Below, piece after piece: positions 26,408-38,100 of a DNA stretch of 64,000 nt (position 1 is its first letter; the number at the start of each line of letters is the position of its first letter). The stretch spans positions 6,085,398 to 6,149,397 of the forward strand of contig NZ_CP019630.1 in assembly GCF_001999245.1 (NCBI RefSeq), written 5' to 3'. A program made the position numbers and the translations under genes. The notes beneath the pieces were generated by a model. The model was not told the origin of the DNA, did no database searches, and saw only the letters and a program-made list of their open reading frames with translations. This DNA is from Roseibium algicola (GTDB lineage Bacteria > Pseudomonadota > Alphaproteobacteria > Rhizobiales > Stappiaceae).

Positions 26408-26617
26408 TCAGTTCAGGGCAGCATCCCGAAGGCTTTTCGGGCGGATGTCGGTCCAGTTGGCGTTGACGTAGTCCACGCAGTCCTGCCGCTTGCCGGGGCC
26501 GAAGACCGACCGCCAGCCATCGGGAATCGGCACGAATTCGGGCCAGAGAGAATGCTGTTCCTCGTCATTCACCAGCACATGGAAAATGCCGTCCGGATCG
26601 TCGAATGGATTTGTCAT
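26408..26617 (-). CDS. MbtH-like protein
   Basis: This 69-residue protein has the family signature: [33 protein letters not shown], then [16 protein letters not shown], with the conserved Trp residues in place. MbtH proteins bind NRPS adenylation domains and are often needed for their solubility or activity, particularly tyrosine-activating ones. The ATG at 26617 follows GGGAGAGACGGCG. An upstream in-frame codon adds five non-family residues. It lies 24 bases after the hydroxylase gene, inside the operon. Confidence 0.93.
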   Translation of the reverse strand: MTNPFDDPDGIFHVLVNDEEQHSLWPEFVPIPDGWRSVFGPGKRQDCVDYVNANWTDIRPKSLRDAALN

Positions 26618-26641
26618 CGCCGTCTCTCCCAACCTTGCGCG

Positions 26642-28192
26642 TCAGTCTTTCCACGCCGTGTTGCACCAGCCGAATTCATCATAATCATCAAGGCACTGGT
26701 CAACAAGCGACAGCATCTGGTCCATTGAACCGTCGCGCCGTGCGATTGCAGGAAGCTGCAGTTTCACCTCTTCATGATTGCCGGCATAATTGCGCTCGTA
26801 AAGCTCGTGACGCCCTGCAAATTCCGAGCCCGTGGCGTCCCACAGCAGCTTCATCAGCTTGATACGGTCCTTGTAGCCAACGCCGTTGGAGCCGCGCACG
26901 TACCGTTCCAGATAACCGTCGATTTCAGGGTTCTGGAAATCCTTTGCGGAAGACGGCAGATAGATCAGCGCGGACGCGACGATCTTTTGGACAATCTCCT
27001 TCACACGACCGTAGGCATCGGGCGCAAGCGCGCGATAGGCCTGCGCGGCCGATAGTCCAGGCAGGAAAGCGCCGTCTGCAAAGGCTTCCGGTGTCCGGGC
27101 CATTGCATCCGACAACGACCAGAACAGGTGACGCAGGGCGATCACCTCCCCTTGCAGAACCTGATTTCCGCGAAACTCGTCACCACTGGTGATGTGCAAC
27201 GCCCTGGTCAGCAGACCGGCGAGAAAGTCCAGCTTCACCGCAAACCGGGTGCATCCGTGGAAACAGGTGCCTTGCAGGTAGCCCGTGTCCATCAGGAAGT
27301 CGATCGGCTTGTGTGCAGGCCCATAGACCAGCACGTTCTCCCAGGGCACGAAAACGTTGTCGAGAACGAGAATGGCGTCGTTTTCGTCGAAGCGGGAAGA
27401 CAGCGGACTGTCGAACGGCGTCGAGGATTGGCTCGCCGCATATTCGTAGGAGTTCCGGCAGATCAGCTTGATGCCCGGCGTCGACATGTCGAGAAAGAAC
27501 ATGAAAGCCGTAGGCGGTTCGTTGGTTTCCGAGACCGCGTGGTGGCTGAGAAAGTTGTAGTGGGTCAGTGCTGCCGAAGTCGCGACAACCTTTGCACCTG
27601 AAAGATAAAGCCCCGCGTCTGTTTCCTTGACAACGTGAACCAGGATGTCTTTTGCATCGCTGAAAGGCTTCGCCCGGTCAATCGGCGGATTGGCCACAGC
27701 ATGGTTCATGAAATAGGTGCGCTGCTGAGCCAGATGATACCAGCAACGCGCGTTGTCTGCGAAAGGCCCATAATAGGCCGCGTTGGCTTCCAGCGTGTTG
27801 ACGATCGCTGCCTTGTAGTCCGGTGAGCGCCCCATCCAGCCGTAGCTCATCTTTGCCCATTCCGCGATCGCCTTCTGTTGACCGAGCAGGTCCTCTGCCG
27901 ATCTGGCCACCTTGAAATATCGGTGTGTGTAACCGGTTGGATCGGCATCGGCAGGTGCGGTCAGGACATTGGTGCCGCTATCGTGATCCTGATGCAGGGC
28001 ATCGTAAAGCCGTGCCAGGGAACGTACCGAGTTGCGAAAGGCAGGATGACCCGTCAGGTCGGTCACCCGCTCTCCATTGAAATAGACACAGCGCTGGTCC
28101 TGGAGACTGTCGATGAACTCCGCGCCGGTCATGGGTATCGCGCGCTGTACAGCGTGTTCAGGTTCCACGGGATTGAGGATATCAACCGACAT
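26642..28192 (-). CDS. HpaB-type FADH2-dependent phenol 3-monooxygenase
   Basis: This 516-residue protein is of the size of 4-hydroxyphenylacetate 3-monooxygenase large subunits and has their segments: MTGAEFIDSLQDQRCVYFNGERV at the N-terminus, ILVHVVKETDAGLYLSGAKVVATSAALTH near residue 175-205, and AILVLDNVFVPWENVLVYG near 270. Relatives such as SgcC hydroxylate tyrosine rings on carrier proteins. With the Tyr-type module of the adjacent NRPS, ortho-hydroxylation to a DOPA-like residue is the likely role. The start overlaps the NRPS stop by 11 bases and uses a GGGAG site inside the NRPS gene. No flavin reductase lies nearby. Confidence 0.86.
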   Translation of the reverse strand: MSVDILNPVEPEHAVQRAIPMTGAEFIDSLQDQRCVYFNGERVTDLTGHPAFRNSVRSLARLYDALHQDHDSGTNVLTAPADADPTGYTHRYFKVARSAEDLLGQQKAIAEWAKMSYGWMGRSPDYKAAIVNTLEANAAYYGPFADNARCWYHLAQQRTYFMNHAVANPPIDRAKPFSDAKDILVHVVKETDAGLYLSGAKVVATSAALTHYNFLSHHAVSETNEPPTAFMFFLDMSTPGIKLICRNSYEYAASQSSTPFDSPLSSRFDENDAILVLDNVFVPWENVLVYGPAHKPIDFLMDTGYLQGTCFHGCTRFAVKLDFLAGLLTRALHITSGDEFRGNQVLQGEVIALRHLFWSLSDAMARTPEAFADGAFLPGLSAAQAYRALAPDAYGRVKEIVQKIVASALIYLPSSAKDFQNPEIDGYLERYVRGSNGVGYKDRIKLMKLLWDATGSEFAGRHELYERNYAGNHEEVKLQLPAIARRDGSMDQMLSLVDQCLDDYDEFGWCNTAWKD

Positions 28193-31100
28193 TCTTTAGT
28201 CTCCCTTCCGCAACGGCCTGCCTGAACGGCTGATCGCCAAGGTTCATCAAAGCATTCAGCCCCTCGCCGATTTCGCAAAGGGCCTGCTGCGATGTCATTT
28301 CATGGTGTGTACAGTCGAGTCCGTGCGCCTCGAATTGTCCGTTTGTCCGGTTTTCCCAGGGATCGGCCTCAACACCCAGCATACGCTTCGTATTGTTCGA
28401 AGCGTAATGCACCAGGGGACAGTTTAACGTCTTGGGCCGATAGCCATGTGCGAGCAGCGCGTTGTTTCGGGCGATCCGCAGCATGTTGTTGAAGTCGACT
28501 GGGCTGAGGTCTGCCAGAGGATGGGCACTGTCTTCCAGAAATCTCCGGACATCCTCAAAGGAAACGTCTTCGGGTACGCGTACATGCGGATCGAAGCCGA
28601 TCATTTCAAGGAACGCACCGCGCGCTCCACTATCTGAAAGATCCGGCAACGGGTCTTCTTCGTGCATCGGATAACTGTCCAGAAGAATCAGGAACTCGAC
28701 GTCTCTGCCGCTTTCTTCCAAAAGACGTGCCATTTCGAAGGCAGCCAGCCCTCCGAACGACCAACCAAGCAACCGAACCGGGCCCGTGCTGGCCACCTTG
28801 TTGACACTTGCGACGTAATCGGCCGCCATTTGGTTCAGCGTTGAAGGCAAAACGGCCTCGCCGATGTAGCCGCGCGCCTGAAGGGCGATGATCGGGACAT
28901 CGGCTGGCAGGACGGAAGCAAGACCGGCATACGTCCAACCAAGACCGAAGCCCGGATGAACGCAGAATAGTGGCGCCTGACATCCTGCCCGCCGGATCTG
29001 CAGCACCGGCTCCAGCAAACCGGTCTTGCGACCTTGCCCGAGCGACAGCAAACCGCGCACCGTCGGTGTTGCGAAAATATCTCGAAGGCTGACGTCCAGC
29101 CCCATGCGTTCCTTCATCAGTGCCTTCAGGCGTGCGGCGAGCAGCGAATGCCCCCCCATATCAAAGAAACTGTCTTCCGGTCCCGGCACTACGCCGGGCA
29201 GCAGTTCAGCGAAGAGATTGCACAACAACGTTTCCTGGAGTGTTGCCGGACTTGTTTCTCCCTGTTTCCAGACAGGATCCGGCAGCGCCAGACGGCTCAA
29301 CTTTCCATTTGGTGTCAACGGCAATTCCGGGAGTACGATAAAAGCGCCAGGCACCATGTAGTCAGGCAGGTTTCGCTGGAGCACGGAACGAAGCTCAGCA
29401 GTTTTGAGTTCAGCCCCTTCTTCCGGAACAACATAGGCAACGAGCGAAGAACCTCGCGCTCCATCCGGCCGGTCCAAGACCACCGCCTTCGCAATGTTTG
29501 TCATCGATGCGATAGTCGCCTCGATCTCGCCAAGCTCGATACGATGGCCTCGGATCTTGACCTGGCTGTCTCCGCGTCCCAGGAACACAAGCTCACCGTT
29601 GCTTCTGCGATAGACCGTGTCCCCGGTCCGGTACATGCGCGCTCCATGGCCTGCAAACGGATCGGCAACAAAGCGTTCGCTCGTCAGGTCCGAACGCCCG
29701 TGATAGCCACGTGCGAGCCCAAGCCCGCCGATGTAGAGTTCGCCGGAAATACCTTCGGCGACAGGCTGAAGGGTCTCATCAAGTACGTAGACCTGCGAGT
29801 TCCACAAAGGTTGCCCGATAGACGGAATGCCTGAACTTTCGGTGCGAACAGATGCGCTCACAGACCAGATCGTTGTCTCGGTCGGGCCATAGACATTCGT
29901 CACCGGCCCTGCGGCTTGCAGCTGCGACGCTAGTCCGCCGTCCAGAGCCTCACCGCCCACAAGAACCTGCAAACGCGGCAGTGGCCCAACCTCCAGAAGC
30001 GACCGCCAGAGCGATGGCGTTGCCTGCATGACCGTTGGTTTTTCCTGGCCGATCCAGTCATGGAGGCGATCCGCTTCGCGCTGATTGCCTTCAAACAGCA
30101 CTACGCCTGCACCAATCAGCAGCGGGCCGTAGAGCTCAAGCCCGGCAATGTCGAACCCGATCGTGGTCGCGCTGAGCACCTTGTCCTGCGGCAGAAAGCG
30201 AAGCTCGGTACTCAGGCAACACAGAAGGTTCTTGAGCCCCTCGCGTGTAACGACGACACCTTTCGGCTTACCGGTCGAGCCGGACGTGTAGATGACGTAG
30301 GCCGGGTGCTCGGGATCAATCGGCTGTTTCCGGTCGGCATCGGTCGGGGCCGAAGCGGACATTGCAGCCAGCTCAACACCGGTCACCTCGGCATCCAGCA
30401 GCAGAAGCGCCGATGTCGGCGCACCGTCCGTCAAGGCGGCTGCCGTTGCCGTCTCGGAGATCACAAGACGCGGCGCGGCATCGTCCAGCATCATCGCAAT
30501 GCGGGCTGCCGGATAGTCCGGATCCAGCGGCAGATAGGCGGCGCCCGTTTTCAGCACCGCCAGCAGCGCCACGATCATGTCCGGGTTTCTCGGTAAGGCA
30601 ATCGCGACCCGGTCCTCAGCACCAATGCCGCGCCGGATCAGAAGATGCGCCAGCCGGTTTGCCCGTGCCTCAAGCTCGGCATAGGTCAGCCGCTCCGTGC
30701 TGCCGATAACCGCTTCCCGCGTTCCAAACCGGGAAGCCGTTGCGGAGATCAGCTCCGTCAGATCCCCTTCCGGCAAGGCGTGCCGTGTTGCGTTCCACCG
30801 GTCTTGCACAGCCTTTCTTTCAGAAGCCGGCAGCATCTCGAGAGATCCGAGCGGCGCTTCCGGGCGGGAGGCCATCTGCGCCAGTACATTGCACAACTGC
30901 CCAAGAAGACTGCGGCCAAGGTCTCCGCCGATCCTTTCTTCCCGGCAATCCAGCCGCAGCAGCAGCCGTTTGCCCGGAACAACCATCAGGCTCAAAGGAT
31001 AATGGGTCTGGTCATGCACCTCGACACCGCTGATCCGCAGGCCATCCGGCGAAGCCTCATGGGTCTCGTCGCTGAAGGGATAGTTCTCGAACACCACCAG

Positions 31101-32169
31101 CGTGTCGAACAGGTCTCCAAGTCCCGCTTCTGCCTGGATCTCCGGCAGCCCCAGATGCTGGTGCGGCAGAAGTGCGGCCTGACGGGACTGCAGCTCCTTC
31201 AGGAAGGCGGTGACGGGTGTTGCCGGAACAGGCTTTGCCCTTACCGGCACGGTGTTGATGAAGAGACCCGCCATGGTTTCGACGCCGGTGATCTCGGCAG
31301 GTCGGCCGGAGACCGTCGTGCCGAAGACCAGATCATCCCGCCCGCAGATGCGGCCAAGCACGACCGACCAGGCACCCTGGAGCACCGTGTTCAAGGTGAT
31401 GTCCAGCGTGCGGGCCAGGCCTTCCAAGGACCGGGTTGCGTCCTCGCTCAGGAGATCGTCAAAGCGCAGCACCGCACTGCCTTCACCTGACGAGGAGCCG
31501 GTGGACGTGTTTGCAGACTGGCCACAGACAGAGGCCGCCAGCCGGGTCGGTTCTTCCAGACCGGACAGAGCTTCTTGCCAAGCCGCTTTCGCAGCCTTCT
31601 TGTCCTGCTGCTGCAGCCAGCCGAGATACCGGTCAAACGGCGTTACAGGCGGCAGCCCCCCTGCCCCGCCGGCTTCATAAATCTCCTTCAGCTCCCGCAT
31701 CAGCACCGGCAGCGACCAGCCGTCGAGAAGAATGTGGTGATTGCTCAACACCAGCCACGCACCGCCGTCCGGACGTTTTACGAGGCAGACACGCAGCAAT
31801 GGACCTTGAGCAAGGTCGAAACGGGTCTTCCTGTCTTCCCGAAGCAAGAGATCCAGCTCCGCTTCCGGATCTGCGTCCTCGGACAAGTCCACCTGCTCAA
31901 ACGGCAGCTCGACTTTCGACAGGACCACCTGAACGGGATCGCTCAGGCCTTCGTGGCAGAAGACGGCCCGCAGAGGTGCGTGCCAGGCAACGAGAGCCTG
32001 AAGGCTCGCCTCAAGACGCTGCGCATCCACCGGGCCATCCAGGCTGACCACCGTCTGCACCTTGTAGGCATCCTCACCCGTCTCAGCGTCCATCAAGGCG
32101 TGAAACAGCAAACCCGACTGAAGGCCCGTCAACGGCCACACCGTCGATAGCAAACCGCCGTAGCGTTGA
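28182..32169 (-). other. NRPS module 4: C-A-T-TE, Gly-like specificity and release
   Basis: The C domain (about 3260-3685) is of the type that accepts a D-configured donor, as expected after the epimerase. The A pocket reads D-I-L-Q-V-G-V-I-W plus Lys, close to the glycine code DILQLGLIWK. A T domain and type I thioesterase follow (CVHPGFGLGW, GWSFGG nucleophile, THHEM for the histidine). The thioesterase could release a linear acid or close a small ring. The sequence does not say which. Confidence 0.7.
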
Positions 32170-35100
32170 ACAAGCAGGTCGACATCGGCCCGGGAAACAG
32201 CAACCAGCGGGAAGTCCGAAGGTGACTGACCACCGGCTTTAGACCAGTTGCCGTGTGCTGCCAGCCGGATCAGAGCTTCTTCCCAGAGAGCCCTGAATTC
32301 AGCAATCTCTTTTTCCGAAAGATGTCTGCTGGCAAACCCGAACTCGGTGTGGAGGCAAAAGCCCTTTTCCTCTTCGATCGCCTGACAATCGATGGAAAGC
32401 ATGTGAGCAAGCGGTGTTGCCGGATCGAATCCGCCGCGCATTCCACCAAAGAACGGCGCCGCGCTCCAAGCACCACCAGCGCCCGCCGGAAAACGACCGA
32501 GATAGTTGAAGGCGATCTGCGCCTTGTTTTCGCTCGCAAGTTTGGCGGAGGACTCCTTGTTGAGATACCGCAGCATTCCATAACCAAGGCCATGATCGGG
32601 ACGTGCGGAGGCTTGCTCCTTGATCTCAATGATGAGCTGCTTGAGGTCCGCGTCGGACATACCGGAAATTCCATTTCCCGCCGTCGTGACCTCCAGTCGT
32701 GCCGGAAAGACGCTAGTGAACCAGCCGACAGTTCGGCTGAGGTCCGCGTCTCCAATCGCTTCGCGTCCATGCCCTTCGACATCGCACAGGATCGCCCCCC
32801 CCGGTTTTCCAAACCTGGAAGTTTTGAAAGCTCCAACGGCAAGGCCAAGTGCCGCCAGAAGCACATCCTGCGGTCCGCAGCTGTAAAGAGCAGGCAGTCG
32901 GGTCAGGATCTGCTCGGTTTCCTCAGCGCTCAGAAGGCTAGCAAGGGACTTCAACGTCTGAACCGTATCCTGCTTGCCGTCCAGATCACCTGCCAGAAAG
33001 CGCTCAGTGCCGGATGATAGAAGCGCGCTCCAGTAACCCTCTTCAGATACGCGCGCATCGGAGGCCGCATCGGCTTGCAGCAGCCTGCTCCATCCTGGGA
33101 AAGAAGTGCTTTCAGGTTCCAGGCTGATCGGGCGGTCGGCCGACCAATCGTCCCAAGCTGTCCGAAGATCCTCGCTCAGGATGCGCCAGGAGACACCATC
33201 GATCACCAGGTGGTGCGCCACAAGCAGAAGCAGACCCGGCTCCATGTGGCCACGGTCAAACCAGATGGCACTGAACACCTTGCCTCGGGAAAGAGACAAG
33301 GCCTCAACTGCGGCGGCATGCTGTTCTTCCAGGAGATCTTTCAGCCCGTTTTCGTTTTCGACCTCACTCAGGCTGATGTGCTTTATAGGGAAAACGTCAG
33401 TGAACTCGGCAACCGGACCAATCTTCATCGCCGGGGTAGTCTTGTTCGCTCGAGCCCGCAGCATCCCGTGCCGCTGAACGATTGCCCCCAGAGCTGTTTG
33501 CAGGAATTCGGCATTTACCCCTTTGGGAAGCATCAGACAGGTCGACTGGAAAAAGCCGTCGGCGGGACCACCCAGTTCTGCAAACCAGCGCAGGATTGGC
33601 GTCGGCAAAACGGTATCTGGCTCGAACTCCTTCAGTTCATTGACTTCCGGTCCTTCAAGCGTCCTTGCCACGCTCGCAAGCTTTGAAACCGTCTTGTGAT
33701 CGAAAACGTCTTTCGGTGTTGCCTTGAGACCCTTTCGACGCAACAGTCCAACAAGCCGGATTGCCGATATGCTGTCGCCGCCGAGACCGAAGAAGCTGTC
33801 GTCGAGCGTGGGAGGTGTAATGCCGAGCGTTTCGGCAAAAGCGGCGGCTACCGCCTGCTCTGCCGGAGACTGCCGTCTTGTTTCTTCAGCTCTTTGCGGG
33901 CGGCTGGGTGCCGGCAGGGCCTTCCTGTCGATCTTGCCGTTCGGAAGCCTTGGCAAGTAGGGCAAGAGGTCTATCTGTGCCGGAACCATATAATCCGGCA
34001 GACGGTCGGCGCAGTAGCGCTGCAGCTCTTCTGCACTTGGATCCGATCGTTCCTGCCCGATCACATAGGCAACAAGCCTCGAAGCGCCCTTCCGGTCGCT
34101 GTAGACGCTCACGAGACATTGGGCGACATCGCTGCGTTCCAGAAGCACGCGTTCGATCTCGCCCGGCTCGATACGTCGCCCCCGGACCTTGACCTGCGCA
34201 TCACTGCGGCCCAGGAAAAAGAGATTGCCGTCTTCCGCCCGATAGACGAGATCCCCTGTTCGGTACATTCGCCGTCCGGCACCGGCGAACGGGTCGGCGA
34301 CAAATCTGGAAGAGGTCAGATCCGCAAGGTTCTGATAGCCCCGCGCAAGGCCGGCACCGCCGATGTAAAGTTCTCCAGCCACACCGTTCGGGACGGGCTG
34401 AAGCGTTTGATCAAGAACGTAGAGGCTGGAATTCCAGATCGGCAACCCGATGGGCGCGATATCGCCTTCCTGAACAGGTGTCAGCGGCAAGCTCATGGAA
34501 CCGCACACAGTCACTTCTGTAGGGCCGTAAGCATTGACGAGGCAACAACGGTCAGACCATCTGCGAACTTCCGGCACGCTGATGGCTTCACCGGCCGTTA
34601 CCAGCACACAACCTTCGGGAAGGTCTGTCGTCGACATCACGCTCAAGAGGCTCGGCGACAACGTGATATGCGTTACCCTTTGCGCGTACATGAATGTCTT
34701 CAGGGCTGCGGGATCTGTGAATGCCTGTCTTGGCCAGATCACAAGAGTCGCACCGGAGACCAGTGCCGTGGCGATTTCCGAAAAGGCGGCGTCGAAACTG
34801 AAGGATGCGAACTGCGCGACCCGAGACTGTTCCGAAATCGCAAACCGTTCGATCTGGGCATAGGCGAGATTTGAAAGCCCCTCGCGTGTAACGACGACAC
34901 CTTTCGGCTTACCGGTCGAGCCGGACGTATAGATGACGTAGGCCGGGTGCGCGGGGTTAATCGGCTGTTTCCGGTCGGCATCGGTCGGGGCCGAAGCGGA
35001 CATCTTGGCCAACTCGGACCCGGTCGCGTCGGCATCCAACAGCAGAAGCGCCGATATCGGCGCACCATCCGTCAAGGCGGCTGCTGTTGCCGTCTCGGAG

Positions 35101-38100
35101 ATCACAAGACGCGGCGCGGCATCGTCCAGCATCATCGCAATGCGGGCTGCCGGATAGTCCGGATCCAGCGGCAGATAGGCGGCGCCCGTTTTCAGCACCG
35201 CCAGCAGCGCCACGATCATGTCCGGGTTTCTCGGTAAGGCAATCGCGACCCGGTCCTCAGCACCAATGCCGCGCCGGATCAGAAGATGCGCCAGCCGGTT
35301 TGCCCGTACCTCAAGCTCGGCATAGGTCAGCCGCTCCGTGCTGCCGATAACCGCTTCCCGCGTTCCAAACCGGGAAGCCGTTGCGGAGACAAGCTCCGTC
35401 AGATCCCCTTCCGGCAAGGCGTGCCGTGTTGCGTTCCACCGGTCCTGCACAGCCTTTCTTTCAGAAGCCGGCAGCATCTCGAGAGATCCGAGCGGCGCTT
35501 CCGGACGGGAGACCATCTGCGCCAGCACATTGCACAACTGCCCAAGAAGACTGCGGCCAAGGTCTCCGCCGATCCTTTCTTCCCGGCAATCCAGCCGCAG
35601 CAGCAGCCGTTTGCCCGGAACAACCATCAGGCTCAAAGGATAATGGGTCTGGTCATGCACCTCGACACCGCTGATCCGCAGGCCATCCGGCGAAGCCTCA
35701 TGGGTCTCGTCGCTGAAGGGATAGTTCTCGAACACCACCAGCGTGTCGAACAGGTCTCCAAGTCCCGCTTCTGCCTGGATCTCCGGCAGCCCCAGATGCT
35801 GGTGCGGCAGAAGTGCGGCCTGACGGGACTGCAGCTCCTTCAGGAAGGCGGTGACGGGTGTTGCCGGAACAGGCTTTGCCCTTACCGGCACGGTGTTGAT
35901 GAAGAGACCCGCCATGGTTTCGACGCCGGTGATCTCGGCAGGTCGGCCGGAGACCGTCGTGCCGAAGACCAGATCATCCCGCCCACAGATGCGGCCAAGC
36001 ACGACCGACCAGGCGCCCTGGAGCACCGTGTTCAAGGTGATGTCCAGCGTGCGGGCCAGGCCTTCCAATGACCGGGTTGCGTCCTCGCTCAGCAGATCGT
36101 CAAAGCGCAGCACCGCACTGCCTTCACCTGACGAGGAGCCGGTGGACGTGTTTGCAGACTGGCCACAGACAGAGGCCGCCAGCCGGGTCGGTTCTTCCAG
36201 ACCGGACAGAGCTTCTTGCCAAGCCGCTTTCGCAGCCTTCTTGTCCTGCTGCTGCAGCCAGCCGAGATACCGGTCAAACGGCGTTACAGGCGGCAGCCCC
36301 CCTGCCCCGCCGGCTTCATAAATCTCCTTCAGCTCCCGCATCAGCACCGGCAGCGACCAGCCGTCGAGAAGAATGTGGTGATTGCTCAACACCAGCCACG
36401 CACCGCCGTCCGGACGTTTTACGAGGCAGACACGCAGCAGTGGATCTTGAGCAAGGTCGAAACGGATCTTTCTGTCTTCCCGAAGCAATAGATCCAGCTC
36501 CGCTTCCGGATCTGCGTCCTCGGACAAGTCCACCTGCTCAAACGGCAGCTCGACCTTCGACAGGATCACCTGAACGGGATCACTCAGGCCTTCGTGGCAG
36601 AAGACAGCCCGCAGAGGTGCGTGCCGGGCAACGAGAGCCTGAAGGCTCGACTCAAGACGCTGCACATCCACCGGGCCATCCAGGCTGACCACCGTCTGCA
36701 CCTTGTAGGCGTCCTCGCCCGTCTCAGCGTCCATCAAGGCATGAAACAGCAAACCAGACTGAAGGCCCGTCAACGGCCACACCGTCGATAGCAAACTGCC
36801 GTAGCGGCTGCTGACAATGCTCAGATCTTCCTCGCTGATCCATCCTGACTTGAGATCAGTTCCGATCTCCGGCAATTGCTGCCTTTGCGCAACCGTTGCC
36901 AGCTCTGCAGGGGTCTTGTTGCTGAAGACATCTCTTGCCGAAAACACCAGCCCTGCTCGCCGTGCTCGGCTGACCAGTTGAATGGAGAGAATACTGTCGC
37001 CGCCAAGTGCGAAGAAGTTGTCGGCAGGCCCTACGGTTTCCAGACCCAGAACATCAGCAAACAACGCGCAGATATCGGTCTCGGTTTGCCCCGCGGGTAC
37101 CTTCGCTCCATCGCCGTGAATTTCAGGCGCAGGCAGGCGCTTGATGTCCAACTTGCCATTGGTCGTGAAAGGAAGTTGTTCCAGAAGAACAAAATGGGCT
37201 GGCACCATGAATGCAGGGAGTGTCTCGGCAAGCCTTTTTCGCAAGCCTGCAAGATCTGGTTCTCCTGTCCCCGTACCAACCACATAGGCAACGAGTTTCT
37301 TTTCCCCGGGCCTGTCTTCACGCACGATCACCGTGCACTGGCCTATGTCCGACTGCCTACCGATAGCGTTTTCAATTTCCTGCGGCTCGATACGGAAGCC
37401 ATTGATCTTGACCTGGTGGTCGGCACGTCCGACGAAGGTCAGCAAGCCGTCGCTGCGCCAGCGCACCAGATCCCCGGTCCGATACATTCTGCTGCCTGCG
37501 GGCCCCACGGGATCGGCAACGAAGCGCTCGGCCGTCAGACCAGTCCGGTCGAGATAGCCAAGCGTCAGGCAGTCACCGGCCAGGTAAAGCTCGCCCACCA
37601 TGCCGATACCGACAGGTTGCAGGCGGTCATCCAGAATTCGGACGCTACAATTGTCACGCGGCAACCCGATGGGAACCTTGTGCGCGGATTTCTCCAGCGT
37701 GTGCATTGCATGCCAGGTCACGAAGGTCGTGCCCTCTGCCGGGCCATAGCCATTGACGAACCGAGTCCCTGGCGAGGCTGCCGTTGCCCGGCGCAAGGCT
37801 TCTGCGGAAGCCGCCTCACCACCTATCAGCACTGACCTCAAAGGCTTGAATGCTTCGGGTTTTTCACCTGCAATGATGTTGAAAAGACGTGTCGTGATGC
37901 AGGCTGCAGACACCTTGCGCTCTTCGACAAGCCGCGCAATCGTTTCAGCATCGAGAATGCCAGGCGGCGCGATGAAAAGCTCCTGCCCCAACATGAGCGG
38001 CGTCCAGATTTCATAGGTCGAAGCGTCAAATGCATAGGGCGAATGCAGCAAGACCCGCTCATGAGAGCCTTCCGGCCAGCATCCGTCGAGCGCGAGGGCC

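Noticed and set aside
30236..36806. Insertion sequence or CRISPR-like origin of the long repeats
   Set aside because: Both copies are in frame within NRPS modules and encode the same domains. There are no terminal inverted repeats, transposase or short direct repeats.
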